The notes: generated by a model not told the origin, from the letters alone. A stretch of DNA of 64,000 nucleotides from Chitinophagaceae bacterium IBVUCB1 (GCA_002127285.1 NFUW01000002.1:1833630-1897629); one strand, 5' to 3'. Positions 1 through 7,608 are shown, counted from the stretch's first letter. Made by a program: numbers and translations.

Positions 1-1
1 G

Positions 2-328
2 GGCTTTATGAACAGCTACAAAGCCTATACATTCAGCGCGTTCAGCCTATGCGGTTTTGCATTGATACTGTTATACGTATTGCGCCGCAAATTTCCGAGT
101 TTTCATGCTGCTGCGTTTGTGTTGTGTTACCTTATCAGTTTATTACCATTCCTGATAGTAAACGGTTTCCTGACGGCATTGCCCGTAGTGATATACAACG
201 ATGCCGAAAATCTGGGCATACGCATTTATACCATTCCTTTTGAAGATTGTTTCTACGGTATGCTGCTGATGCTGGGCAACGTATGGGGTATGGAGTGGAT
301 GAGGGGCAGGCGTGCTAAAATAAATTAG
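2..328 (+). CDS. Lycopene cyclase domain protein, C-terminal part (5' end outside window)
   Basis: The frame is open to the left window edge, so this is the C-terminal end of a longer gene. About 108 residues show three hydrophobic segments and end in the stretch IPFEDCFYGMLLMLGNVWG, which resembles the P-[IF]-E-D-x-F-Y signature of heterodimeric (CrtYcd-type) lycopene cyclases. In Bacteroidota these are fused, about 230-residue membrane proteins that cyclise lycopene ends to beta-carotene. The family rests on the motif and topology only. The 3' end overlaps the convergent amidotransferase gene by 14 bases. Carotenoid genes would be expected upstream, outside the window. Confidence 0.75.
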   Translation, partial: GFMNSYKAYTFSAFSLCGFALILLYVLRRKFPSFHAAAFVLCYLISLLPFLIVNGFLTALPVVIYNDAENLGIRIYTIPFEDCFYGMLLMLGNVWGMEWMRGRRAKIN

Positions 329-881
329 CCCAATTCTTCAGTATCTGCAAGCCATCGGGTGTACCCACACTTTCGGGGTGAAACTGGATGCCTATACAAG
401 GCAATGTTTCGTGCGCTAATGCCATGGTGCAACCATCATCGTCTGCCACGGCTATGCTTTGTAAACCTGTACCATCCAATTGATTGATAGCTAGTGAGTG
501 ATAACGCATAACGGTAAGCGGATTGGAAATACCCGCAAATATTGGGTGCGATGTGTGAGTGGTGTTGCTTGTTTTGCCGTGCATAGGGTAGGGAGCATGT
601 ACCAGCTTCGCACCAAAGTGCATGCCCAACGCCTGATGCCCGAGGCATACGCCCAATACGGGTATCTTATCTGCAAAATGCGCTACCGCCTGCATGGTAA
701 TACCTGCCTGCAAAGGCGTTTCGGGGCCGGGCGAAATGATGAGGCGAGATGGGTTGAGGGCTATCAGTTGTTCAAGCGTTATTTCATCATGACGATACAC
801 GGCACATTTACCACCTGCTTGCAACAGGTAGTGATGCAGTATGTAGGTAAACGAATCGTAATTATCTATGAGTACCCACAT
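315..881 (-). CDS. Class I glutamine amidotransferase, PabA/TrpG type
   Basis: This 188-residue protein has the full length of the anthranilate/4-amino-4-deoxychorismate synthase small subunit. The N-terminus DNYDSFTY, the oxyanion motif SPGP (residues 50-53), the nucleophile Cys79 in GVCLGHQ, and His168/Glu170 in HPES are all present. It releases ammonia from glutamine for a chorismate-using partner subunit. No TrpE/PabB partner lies nearby, so folate versus tryptophan use cannot be decided. Its start overlaps the end of cvpA by 20 bases, which suggests translational coupling in the minus-strand housekeeping run. Confidence 0.92.
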   Translation of the reverse strand: MWVLIDNYDSFTYILHHYLLQAGGKCAVYRHDEITLEQLIALNPSRLIISPGPETPLQAGITMQAVAHFADKIPVLGVCLGHQALGMHFGAKLVHAPYPMHGKTSNTTHTSHPIFAGISNPLTVMRYHSLAINQLDGTGLQSIAVADDDGCTMALAHETLPCIGIQFHPESVGTPDGLQILKNWANLF

Positions 882-1407
882 AACTGTTTACTTTATTGAA
901 AAATGTATCGAGGTCTGTAAATACATCTTTGGCAACAGGCAGCAATGCGCCTATGTGTTGCAACACCCAAGGTGCCAGTTTGATGAAATGCGGATAGGTG
1001 ATAGACGAGCTGATAGTAGCCGCACCTATCAATTGCATCTTGCCTGCAATCCACAACAAAGAGCTCCATGCCATAGCAACCATAAAGCTATATAATATTC
1101 CGCCTGCCAGTTTGTTCAGCCAGCCTATCATTACCAGATTGAAAGATGTTTCAATGGCTTTTGCCAATAAGCGCACTAATAACACCACCCCAAGAAAGAT
1201 GGCGATATAACTAACGGGCATAGCCCATGCGGTGGTAACGATGTGCCTGTCGAGCAGGTAAGTGGCCAGTTTTTCAGATAGTCTCAATGCCAAGATAATA
1301 CCCAGCATAACGGATATAACAGCAAACGCGGCTACGATGAAACCCTTCATGTAGCCGCGTACAAAAAATATAATCAGTAGTACGATACCTATTGCATCCA
1401 GTATCAT
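862..1407 (-). CDS. CvpA family inner-membrane protein
   Basis: The protein has 181 residues with four to five hydrophobic helices. It begins with the typical CvpA pattern: a short N-terminal helix (ILDAIGIVLLIIFFVRGYMKG) followed by a Gly-rich second helix. CvpA proteins are inner-membrane proteins linked to colicin V export in E. coli and to envelope stress tolerance; the molecular role is unsettled. It sits between the GatB/YqeY gene (1 base apart) and the amidotransferase gene (overlapping), so the three are probably co-transcribed. Confidence 0.88.
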   Translation of the reverse strand: MILDAIGIVLLIIFFVRGYMKGFIVAAFAVISVMLGIILALRLSEKLATYLLDRHIVTTAWAMPVSYIAIFLGVVLLVRLLAKAIETSFNLVMIGWLNKLAGGILYSFMVAMAWSSLLWIAGKMQLIGAATISSSITYPHFIKLAPWVLQHIGALLPVAKDVFTDLDTFFNKVNSYVGTHR

Positions 1408-1408
1408 C

Positions 1409-1858
1409 TTACTGCGCCAACAGTTGTTTTACCGTTTCAGAAATCAATTTGCCATCGGCCTTGCCTGCCAGTTGTTTGGTAGCCACGCCCATTACCTTGC
1501 CCATATCGGCAGGTGATGATGCGCCTGTTTGCGCAATGATTTCTTTAATCACTTTTTGCAATTCTTCCGCACTCATTTGTGCCGGCAGAAAACGCTCTAT
1601 GATAGCCAGTTCCTCGCGCTCTTTTACGGCAAGGTCTTCGCGGTTTTGCTGCACGAATATATCTAATGAGTCGCGGCGTTGTTTAGCCATTTTTTGCAGC
1701 ATCTTGGTTTCGTCTGCTTCGGTCATCTCTACGCCGCTGCCCGATGTTTTTTCAATCAGTATAGCCGCTTTGATGGCGCGCAAAGTGCGCAGGGCTGCTT
1801 CGTCTTTAGCACGCATAGCAGCTTTCATTTCTTCCATTACTTTTTGTTCGAGTGCCAT
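1409..1858 (-). CDS. GatB/YqeY domain protein
   Basis: The protein has about 149 residues, starting MALEQKVMEEMKAAM. It matches the YqeY family by its helical N-terminal half (AMRAKDEAALRTLRAIKAAI) and the C-terminal half resembling the tRNA-binding tail of GatB (ASSPADMGKVMGVA). It is thought to bind tRNA or an amidotransferase-like partner, but its function is not proven. An in-frame TTG 12 bases upstream would add MGVY, but that stretch is coded by the C-rich intergenic repeat, so the ATG at 1858 is preferred. Confidence 0.9.
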   Translation of the reverse strand: MALEQKVMEEMKAAMRAKDEAALRTLRAIKAAILIEKTSGSGVEMTEADETKMLQKMAKQRRDSLDIFVQQNREDLAVKEREELAIIERFLPAQMSAEELQKVIKEIIAQTGASSPADMGKVMGVATKQLAGKADGKLISETVKQLLAQ

Positions 1859-1955
1859 ATAAACCCCCAAACCCCCTAAAGGGGGCTTTTTATTTTAATT
1901 GTTATTGAAAATTTGTTTGTGCATAATTTATTGTAACGCTCGCCTTAAAGCCCCT

Positions 1956-2306
1956 TTAGGGGTTTGGGGTCTCCTCTTTTTCCAACGCATCACTGGCTTT
2001 CTTTAAAAACTCTTTTGCAAAAGTTTTCAGTTCATTGGCAAGCTCTGCATTTTTTGTAGCGCGTACATAGGTATCTGCCATGCCAAAGAGTGTTTGGTAG
2101 AAGAAGTCGTTCATTTCGTCCACCATCATCTTCTTCGTCCACAAGTCTATGCGCAGTGCCGATTTTTCCTGCCCGTCCCACAAGCCGAGCAATATGGCTT
2201 TTGCCTGCTGCATATCGTCAACCCCGCCGCCGGGGGCGTTCCATTCTATGATGTCAGGCATTTTTTCTTCGTCCAGTTCTACCTGTATGTTTATGTTCGA
2301 TTTCAT
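1956..2306 (-). CDS. gldC: Gliding motility protein GldC
   Basis: This 116-residue soluble protein starts MKSNINIQVELDEEKMP. It contains the GldC pattern of an N-terminal beta strand, IEWNAPGGG, a conserved KAILLGLWDG, and RIDLWTKKMMVDEMNDF. GldC is needed for gliding in Flavobacterium johnsoniae and is confined to Bacteroidota; its biochemical role is unknown. The last residues ETPNP and the stop codon are coded by a copy of the local C/G-rich repeat, so the native C-terminus may have been replaced. A TACTTTTG promoter element lies about 47 bases upstream of the start. Confidence 0.88.
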   Translation of the reverse strand: MKSNINIQVELDEEKMPDIIEWNAPGGGVDDMQQAKAILLGLWDGQEKSALRIDLWTKKMMVDEMNDFFYQTLFGMADTYVRATKNAELANELKTFAKEFLKKASDALEKEETPNP

Positions 2307-2352
2307 ATACCCCAACCCCTAAAGGGCTTTTTATTGTTAAATAATTAAGTTG

Positions 2353-2360
2353 CAAAAGTA
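2353..2360 (-). promoter_or_regulatory. Predicted -7 promoter element of gldC
   Basis: The minus strand reads TACTTTTG, matching the Bacteroidota -7 consensus TAnnTTTG. It lies 46 bases upstream of the gldC start, giving a leader of about 40 bases that includes one copy of the C/G-rich repeat. Confidence 0.5.
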
Positions 2361-2398
2361 TATAATAGAATTCATTGGGCAATCGAGCCATTCAGCCA

Positions 2399-3121
2399 TT
2401 AGCTTTTAGCCCACTTGTTCAATTGATTGACACAGGCTGCCATGTCTTTGGGTATGGGGGCTTGTACATCTACCAATGTGCCGTCTTCCTTGTGCAATAC
2501 CAGCCTGTAAGCGTGGAGTGCAAGCCTGCTAAGCAATGGGCGTTCCGTTTCTTCTTTATCAGACAGCTTGAATTTCTTTTTGATTCCCGATAACAAAAAA
2601 GGTTTGCCATCGCCATATAGCTCGTCGCACACAATGGGGTGGCCTATAGACTGCATGTGTACCCGTATCTGGTGGGTGCGCCCCGTATGTATCTGAAACT
2701 GCACCAGTGAATATAAAGACCACTGCTCGGCTACTTTATAGTCTGTAACCGATAGCTTTCCTTTTTTAGCAACGGTCATTTTGCCCTTCGCGCTTGGGTG
2801 CTCGGTAATGGGTGCTTCTATGCGCCCTTCTTCGGGTATTACCCTGCCAATAACGATGCCCGCATAATACTTGCCAACCTCGTGCGCCTCAAACAGCTTG
2901 GATAGGTAGCGGTGTGTTTGCTCGTTTTTGGCAAAGCATATCACGCCGCTGGTATCGCGGTCCAGACGGTGCACCACCCATATCTGCTGTCCCAGTTTGG
3001 CTTCCAGCATACGGTTCAGGGATGGCAGGTCGTTATTAAAGCGGTCGGGTATAACGAGTACGCCGGCAGGTTTGTTAACCACCACCATATCATCGTCTTG
3101 GTATAATATCTCTATTTGCAT
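2399..3121 (-). CDS. RluA family RNA pseudouridine synthase
   Basis: The protein has 240 residues, with the catalytic loop HRLDRDTSG at residues 51-59 and the expected nucleophile Asp54. The later motifs GRTHQIRVHMQSIGHPI and YG are typical of the family. It converts uridine to pseudouridine in rRNA or tRNA. There is no S4 domain in front, so it resembles the short RluA/TruC forms; the target position cannot be told. It starts two bases after the stop of ybeY, so both are probably translated from one message. Confidence 0.93.
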   Translation of the reverse strand: MQIEILYQDDDMVVVNKPAGVLVIPDRFNNDLPSLNRMLEAKLGQQIWVVHRLDRDTSGVICFAKNEQTHRYLSKLFEAHEVGKYYAGIVIGRVIPEEGRIEAPITEHPSAKGKMTVAKKGKLSVTDYKVAEQWSLYSLVQFQIHTGRTHQIRVHMQSIGHPIVCDELYGDGKPFLLSGIKKKFKLSDKEETERPLLSRLALHAYRLVLHKEDGTLVDVQAPIPKDMAACVNQLNKWAKS

Positions 3122-3123
3122 TC

Positions 3124-3555
3124 CTATCCTTTAAAATATTGTTGCAGGCACTGGTCTTCTTTGCGGCGCATGGCTTCGCGGTCTGTCGTGGTTTTGTCTT
3201 TAAAGCCGCAAAGGTGCAGCGCGCCATGAAATATAACACGGTGCAGTTCGTCTGCATACGCCTTGCCAAACTTGGTTGCATTCTCTGCCACTCGCTCGGT
3301 ACTGATGTATATTTCGCCTGTCAGTATTTCAGGCGTTTCGCTCAGGTCGAAGGTAATTATGTCTGTAAGAGTATGATGATTCAGAAACTGCTGGTTGATT
3401 TGCAGCAGGTACGCATCGTTGCAAAATATATAGGTAAGCTGCGCTTTTTGCAGCTTTTTGCGGTGTTTATGCAGTAATACATCTAAGAAAGCACTCAGTT
3501 TGCGCTTGTCTTTCAGTTTGGCAGTAACTTCCTGTTCGTAAAATCGGGCAGGCAT
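3124..3555 (-). CDS. ybeY: rRNA maturation endoribonuclease YbeY
   Basis: This is a 143-residue UPF0054 protein. The metal-binding signature is HGALHLCGFKD (residues 110-120), giving His110 and His114. The third ligand position holds Asp120 in place of the His of the E. coli motif HGxLHLxGYDH. The Arg-containing strand around TDIITFD and the ILTGEIYIS segment also fit. YbeY takes part in 16S rRNA 3'-end maturation and 70S quality control. It is directly followed by the pseudouridine synthase gene. Confidence 0.93.
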   Translation of the reverse strand: MPARFYEQEVTAKLKDKRKLSAFLDVLLHKHRKKLQKAQLTYIFCNDAYLLQINQQFLNHHTLTDIITFDLSETPEILTGEIYISTERVAENATKFGKAYADELHRVIFHGALHLCGFKDKTTTDREAMRRKEDQCLQQYFKG

Positions 3556-3609
3556 TGGCAGAATTTGTGCAAAGGTGCATATTTTTTAGGTGTAGCTGCT
3601 ACTGTACCG

Positions 3610-3617
3610 TATTTTTG
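3610..3617 (+). promoter_or_regulatory. Predicted -7 promoter element of feoA
   Basis: TATTTTTG matches TAnnTTTG, and only five bases separate it from the ATG at 3623. Transcription should begin at or within a base or two of the start codon, implying a leaderless message. Confidence 0.55.
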
Positions 3618-3622
3618 TGCCG

Positions 3623-3886
3623 ATGAGTGTAGCAGATGCTAAAACAATACGCCTGTCGGAACTGCCTACAGGCACCCGTGCGGTGATAAAAGAACATGAG
3701 CAGACAGACTTCAAACTGACGCTGATGGAGATGGGCTGCATACCCGGCGAGCCTGTATGGATAGAGATGATAGCCCCTATGGGCGACCCGATGGCGATAC
3801 AGATAGCCGGCTACTACCTCAGCATCCGCAAGCAGGATGCGGAAAGTATTTGGGTAGAGGTAACCCCAAACTACCCTAACCCCTAA
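3623..3886 (+). CDS. feoA: FeoA domain protein (ferrous iron transport accessory)
   Basis: The 87-residue SH3-like FeoA domain is recognised by LSELPTGTRAVIKEHE, LTLMEMGCIPGEPV and the closing strands GYYLSIRKQDAESIWVE. FeoA assists the ferrous iron permease FeoB at the inner membrane, but no feoB is adjacent. The start at 3623 is chosen over an in-frame GTG at 3617 because the promoter element ends at 3617. The last residues TPNYPNP are coded by a C-rich intergenic repeat copy, so the original C-terminus may have been overwritten. Confidence 0.82.
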   Translation: MSVADAKTIRLSELPTGTRAVIKEHEQTDFKLTLMEMGCIPGEPVWIEMIAPMGDPMAIQIAGYYLSIRKQDAESIWVEVTPNYPNP

Positions 3887-4071
3887 ATCCCTGAAGGGGA
3901 CTTTCCTTTTGATAGCACAATACTACTAGATTGCAGAGGTAATATTGATATTGTTTCAGTTACACAAGAAGTTCCCTGCAAGGGGATTTAGGGGTGTACT
4001 CGCGAAATGCTTACAACAAATTATTAAAATGATAACAAGTACCCTTTAGGGGTTGGGTTATTCGTTTTGTT

Positions 4072-4079
4072 TACCTTTG
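4072..4079 (+). promoter_or_regulatory. Predicted -7 promoter element of nadD
   Basis: TACCTTTG matches TAnnTTTG and stands five bases before the nadD ATG, the same spacing as in feoA. The transcript is predicted to be leaderless. Confidence 0.55.
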
Positions 4080-4084
4080 CGCCC

Positions 4085-4654
4085 ATGCATATCGGGTTGT
4101 ATTTCGGCAGTTTTAATCCTATTCATATCGGGCACTTAATCGTAGCGAATCATGTTGTTGAAAATGTGGATATAGATAAAATATGGTTTGTGCTATCGCC
4201 ACATAACCCATTAAAAGATGCCGACTCGCTGCTGAACGAATACGACAGGCTGCATCTGGTAGAACTTGCCATCAAAGACAATAATAAATTCCGCGCCAGC
4301 AATGTAGAGTTTCACCTGCCGAAGCCCTCTTATACCATAGATACGCTCACCTACCTGAAAGAGAAATTTCCGTTAGAGCAGTTTTCGGTTATCATGGGTT
4401 CGGATAGTTTCAGCAATATACAACGCTGGAAGAACTACGAAGCATTGCTGGCACAATACAGCATCATTGTGTACGACCGCCCCGGCTTTGATATAACTGG
4501 CACGCATGGCGCAAAGCTCACAAGGCTGCAAGCACCACTGTTAGAAATATCGTCCACATTTATACGCAAGCAGGTGAAAGCAGGCAAAAGCATCCAGTAC
4601 CTTGTGCCCGATGCGGTATGGAAGTATATAGAAGACAACCGCTACTATAAGTAG
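4085..4654 (+). CDS. nadD: Nicotinate-nucleotide adenylyltransferase
   Basis: This 189-residue enzyme joins nicotinate mononucleotide and ATP to deaminated NAD in the NAD pathway. It has the nucleotidyltransferase motif GSFNPIHIGH (residues 8-17) and the phosphate-binding ISSTFIRK (residues 155-162). The segment SPHNPLKD also fits NadD. The in-frame TTG at 4067 is upstream of the promoter element, so the ATG at 4085 is the start. The gene stands alone between FeoA and the convergent AI-2E permease gene. Confidence 0.95.
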   Translation: MHIGLYFGSFNPIHIGHLIVANHVVENVDIDKIWFVLSPHNPLKDADSLLNEYDRLHLVELAIKDNNKFRASNVEFHLPKPSYTIDTLTYLKEKFPLEQFSVIMGSDSFSNIQRWKNYEALLAQYSIIVYDRPGFDITGTHGAKLTRLQAPLLEISSTFIRKQVKAGKSIQYLVPDAVWKYIEDNRYYK

Positions 4655-4678
4655 TTGATTGGTTGACTCGCTGATTTT

Positions 4679-5686
4679 TTATTCTTGTCTTTCGGGAAAT
4701 TCTACCCTGTAAATCTTTACCAGCAACAGCAGGTACGATACCAGCAACGGCCCGAATATTAGCCCCATAAATCCGAATAAGGGCAGGCCCACAATAATGC
4801 CGAGTGTGGTAATAATGGGGTGTACATCACCCAATCTTTTCAGTATAGTGAAGCGTAATACGTTATCAATACCACCTGTAAGTATGAAAGAATACAATGC
4901 CAGCCCGATGGCTGCTGCGGGGTGTGCCGTAGCAAACAGGTAAGCACATAAAGGCCCCCATATCAGCATACAACCCACAACGGGTACTAAGGATGCAACG
5001 CCGGTAAATATACCCCAGAGTATATACTCGTCTATACCGAAGATGGCATAGCCTATCATGGCTATAACAGCCTGACAGGCAGCTAATACGGGTATGCCTA
5101 TAGCGTTTGATACTACCATGGTACGGGTAGCTTCCCATATATTATCTACATTGGTATCTTTCAGCGGCAGGTATTTATTGATAGCCACTTCCATCTTGCG
5201 GCCATCTACCAGCATAAAGTATAAGAGGAAAAATGCCAGCACTGCATTGGTAAGCATATTGGCGGTTGCACCCAGCACATCGGGGATGGCGGCCGTTATT
5301 TTTTGTATAGCCTGTGTTACCTGTTGCTGGTTTATCTGCATATAGGGTGGCAGACTATCCATTTTCCTTGCAAGCCCTTGCAGTGTTTGTGTTACAGCTT
5401 CCTGATTATCTATCACTGTGGTAAACTTTGGCAATATCACTTGCACCATGCCTATGATGGGCAATACACCAATTACCAATGCACCAAGTATAAACAATGC
5501 CGCCGTCAGCCCCTTGCGCCAGCGTTTTATCACCGTCAGTTTGAAGTAGTATTCGCGCATCAGAATGTAGAGCGTAACGGCACCCAGCAAGCCGGGGAAG
5601 AAGGCAAACAACTTAGTGCCGAGCGTATAGGCAAGGGCAAGGATAACGCCTATCAGTAAATATTGCTTTACGTTGGTATTGTTCAT
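4679..5686 (-). CDS. AI-2E family transporter (PerM/YdiK-like)
   Basis: The membrane protein has 335 residues and about eight helices. It shows the family layout: two short N-terminal helices around a basic loop (YYFKLTVIKRWRKG), a soluble central region (residues about 90-150), and a C-terminal block with GIFTGVASLVPVVGCMLIWGP and the ending FGFMGLIFGPLLVSYL. Members export small solutes or autoinducer-2-like compounds, and some act as Na+/H+ antiporters; the substrate cannot be inferred. It converges on nadD. Confidence 0.88.
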   Translation of the reverse strand: MNNTNVKQYLLIGVILALAYTLGTKLFAFFPGLLGAVTLYILMREYYFKLTVIKRWRKGLTAALFILGALVIGVLPIIGMVQVILPKFTTVIDNQEAVTQTLQGLARKMDSLPPYMQINQQQVTQAIQKITAAIPDVLGATANMLTNAVLAFFLLYFMLVDGRKMEVAINKYLPLKDTNVDNIWEATRTMVVSNAIGIPVLAACQAVIAMIGYAIFGIDEYILWGIFTGVASLVPVVGCMLIWGPLCAYLFATAHPAAAIGLALYSFILTGGIDNVLRFTILKRLGDVHPIITTLGIIVGLPLFGFMGLIFGPLLVSYLLLLVKIYRVEFPERQE

Positions 5687-5779
5687 TGCCGTGCTATATA
5701 AAGTGAATGCAAGATGTCAATATTTTATTAAATTATAAAAATCGTGCCATACAATACGCTTTCAGGGGTTGATATTTAG

Positions 5780-5787
5780 TAATTTTG
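5780..5787 (+). promoter_or_regulatory. Predicted -7 promoter element of the ytxH-type gene
   Basis: TAATTTTG matches TAnnTTTG. It leaves a leader of about 33 bases before the ATG at 5827, which carries an AAGGA stretch seven bases upstream of the start, an unusually clear ribosome binding site for this window. Confidence 0.5.
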
Positions 5788-5826
5788 CAGCAGAAACAAT
5801 TTGATAACTCGTATAAACAAGGATTT

Positions 5827-6021
5827 ATGGCAAAAACAGGGAAAACAGTAGCAACATTGCTGATAGGCGCGGCCATCGGTGCGGCAGTTGGCTATTTGCT
5901 GGCTACAGACAAAGACAAGCGTCAGGAAGACATGGCAAAAATCAAAGACCGCTTCAACACGCTGAAGGACAAACTGGCGAAGAAGACCGAAGATTTTGAA
6001 CACGAAATCTATAACAGCTAA
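5827..6021 (+). CDS. YtxH domain protein
   Basis: This 64-residue protein has a single Gly/Ala-rich membrane helix (TVATLLIGAAIGAAVGYLLA), then the basic/acidic sequence TDKDKRQEDM and an amphipathic, probably coiled-coil tail. This is the YtxH pattern, a family of small stress-associated membrane proteins of unknown mechanism. The upstream in-frame start at 5785 lies inside the promoter element and is rejected. It is the first gene of a three-gene plus-strand unit with the next two membrane-associated genes. Confidence 0.82.
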   Translation: MAKTGKTVATLLIGAAIGAAVGYLLATDKDKRQEDMAKIKDRFNTLKDKLAKKTEDFEHEIYNS

Positions 6022-6030
6022 TCATTGCTG

Positions 6031-6402
6031 ATGCTGGGTTTTATCAGTAAGTGGAAAGACAAACTGGCCGACTATGTGGACATGCGGGTGCGCATCGTGA
6101 AGCTGGACTTCATAGAGCGAACATCGCAAGTGCTTAGTTTTTTCACGTTTACCATCGTCTGCTTTTTATTGGTGCTGCCTATACTGTTGTTTATGGGTAT
6201 AGGAGTGGCAGAGTTTTTTGCCGATTTGGTAGGCTCTCGTGCTGGCGGCTATCTCATCATCACCGGCATCTATATGCTGATGCTGGGCTTGTTATTTATA
6301 TACAGAAAGACATTCATTGCTAAGTTTACAGGCCTCTTCATCAGGGTGATGACGGAAAATGAAGATGAAGAAGATGAGGACGAAAAACCTGCCAAAAAAT
6401 AA
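6031..6402 (+). CDS. Phage-holin-family-like (DUF1469 type) membrane protein
   Basis: The protein has 123 residues: an amphipathic N-terminal helix (WKDKLADYVDMRVRIVKLDFIE), two long hydrophobic helices (VLSFFTFTIVCFLLVLPILLF and a GGYLIITGIYMLMLGLLF segment) and a very acidic tail (EDEEDEDE). This fits the DUF1469/holin superfamily III proteins that follow ytxH genes in many Bacteroidota; despite the name they are not phage genes. It begins nine bases after the ytxH-type stop. A TTG two codons earlier is a less likely start. Confidence 0.8.
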   Translation: MLGFISKWKDKLADYVDMRVRIVKLDFIERTSQVLSFFTFTIVCFLLVLPILLFMGIGVAEFFADLVGSRAGGYLIITGIYMLMLGLLFIYRKTFIAKFTGLFIRVMTENEDEEDEDEKPAKK

Positions 6403-6410
6403 CGCACCGC

Positions 6411-6818
6411 ATGAAGCTCTATAATAAACAACTTAACAGTATTGAAGAACTGCGCCGCGAAAAGCAACAGCTAAAAGCCGCGCTGCGACAGTCTGATAAA
6501 GAGGGTTTGTTTTCTGTAGATGATATATTGCCTGCTAAGAAAGATAAAACCAAAGCGGGTAATGATGAAAGCAACGGGATAGATATAGCAGGCATTGCTA
6601 CGGCGCTGCTGTCTTCATTGGGAAACAAGGATACATTGCTATCGGTAGGCTTGCCATTGCTGAAAGTAGCAGGCAGCCAATTAGAAAAAGGTATGGTAAA
6701 GAAAATACTGAAAGAAGTAGGGCTGGGCTATGCCAAATGGAAGGCTATAGAACTGGCTTTCAAAGGTGTAAAGCATCTGGTAGATAAGAAAGTACAGGAA
6801 CGCGCTAAGAACAGATAG
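6411..6818 (+). CDS. Conserved hypothetical protein of the ytxH/holin-like operon
   Basis: No family is recognised with certainty in this 135-residue protein. Residues 1-30 are charged and probably form a coiled coil (SIEELRREKQQLKAALRQ). Residues about 55-110 carry a weakly hydrophobic stretch (IDIAGIATALLSSLGNKDTLLSVGLPLLKVAGS), and the C-terminus is basic. It starts eight bases after the preceding stop, so it belongs to the same transcript and probably works at the inner membrane with its two neighbours. Confidence 0.7.
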   Translation: MKLYNKQLNSIEELRREKQQLKAALRQSDKEGLFSVDDILPAKKDKTKAGNDESNGIDIAGIATALLSSLGNKDTLLSVGLPLLKVAGSQLEKGMVKKILKEVGLGYAKWKAIELAFKGVKHLVDKKVQERAKNR

Positions 6819-6842
6819 CAGTTGCTAAAAAGATATTAAAGT

Positions 6843-6870
6843 AAAACACCCCTCGGCAGAGGGGTGTTTT
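6843..6870. terminator. Bidirectional terminator hairpin
   Basis: AAAACACCCCTC and GAGGGGTGTTTT form a 12-bp stem around the loop GGCA. It lies between the convergent ytxH-type operon and the HTH gene and can serve both. Confidence 0.8.
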
Positions 6871-6888
6871 GGTATCGTACAGTCTGTA

Positions 6889-7329
6889 TTAGATTTTGTA
6901 TTTGATGAGCCTCAGTATCTCCAGCATCATATCGGGGCTGAAGAGTTTCTTTTTGCAGTGCAGTATGCGGCTTAGTATCTGCTGGTCGGTTTTCAGGTGG
7001 TGAGCCAGTTCTGCCTGCGTTACTTTTTTAGCTTCCATATAGTCGGTAAGGCCTTCGGCTATCACCTCGTACATATTCTTTGGTGGCTTTTTGCTGGCAA
7101 TTATTTCGTTGATGCTGCCGGAGCGTGCATACTTCAGAAACTTGTCGAGGAAAGCCTGCGTAAGCGGCGTTTCGCCGTTTATCACTTTAGAATAATAATA
7201 AGGGGTAACCTTTATTTTTTCAGCCATTTCGCCCTTAGTCGTCACACTGCGGCGCTTCATTAAAATGGCAGCAGCTTTTTTCAGTTCTGCAGGCTTTACG
7301 CTTTTGATGTGGTTTGCTTTTGGAGGCAT
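6889..7329 (-). CDS. Predicted DNA-binding protein with two helix-turn-helix regions
   Basis: The protein has 146 basic residues. Two segments look like Cro/C1-type helix-turn-helix units: residues about 33-55 (EMAEKIKVTPYYYSKVINGE) and residues about 103-125 (TQAELAHHLKTDQQILSRIL). No enzymatic or sensory domain is attached. It stands alone, with a terminator downstream and AT-rich DNA upstream, so it may regulate itself. This could also be a domesticated antitoxin-like regulator, though no toxin gene is adjacent. Confidence 0.65.
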   Translation of the reverse strand: MPPKANHIKSVKPAELKKAAAILMKRRSVTTKGEMAEKIKVTPYYYSKVINGETPLTQAFLDKFLKYARSGSINEIIASKKPPKNMYEVIAEGLTDYMEAKKVTQAELAHHLKTDQQILSRILHCKKKLFSPDMMLEILRLIKYKI

Positions 7330-7419
7330 GTTTTTTTAATTGAGCATTAAAGATAATGAAATATTGATGAAAGCAACATTTAATGTAAAATTGATGCTAA
7401 ATGATAAATACGGTTCTTT

Positions 7420-7608
7420 TTACTTCTCGTAGCGTATTTCTGTAGTCTCCACCGTATTCTGCTGCGATGTGTTATTTTGCAGTTGTGCATCTTTTGTCAA
7501 CTCTTTTTCTTGAGTCGGAGGCTGGGCAGCAGATGTCGTTTTTTTATTACCGACACATGCAGACAGTGTAATAATTGTAATTGTGCAAACTAATAAGTTC
7601 TTTATCAT
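7420..7608 (-). CDS. Small predicted lipoprotein
   Basis: This 62-residue protein has a lipoprotein signal peptide ending in the lipobox LSAC (Cys17). The remaining residues are polar and low-complexity (Gln, Thr, Lys, Glu), with no recognisable fold. It overlaps the preceding lipoprotein gene by four bases and is the last gene of a three-lipoprotein unit. No function can be named. Confidence 0.6.
   Translation of the reverse strand: MIKNLLVCTITIITLSACVGNKKTTSAAQPPTQEKELTKDAQLQNNTSQQNTVETTEIRYEK

Larger units (their letters stand above)
1862..4060. repeat. Cluster of six short C/G-rich interspersed repeats
   Basis: Six copies of a short unit built around ACCCCCTAAAGGGGGCTTT occur at 1862-1892, 1945-1970, 2309-2333, 3862-3906, 3971-3996 and 4040-4060, in both orientations. 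The inner part is self-complementary (CCCTTTAGGG), so each copy can form a small hairpin. Every copy is intergenic or at a gene end. Two run into coding sequence and supply the C-terminal codons of GldC and FeoA. Such repeats are commonly seen between genes in Bacteroidota. Confidence 0.75.

Noticed and set aside
6031-6402. Phage origin suggested by the holin-like protein
   Set aside because: The gene sits in a ytxH operon found widely in Bacteroidota chromosomes and there are no other phage genes here.
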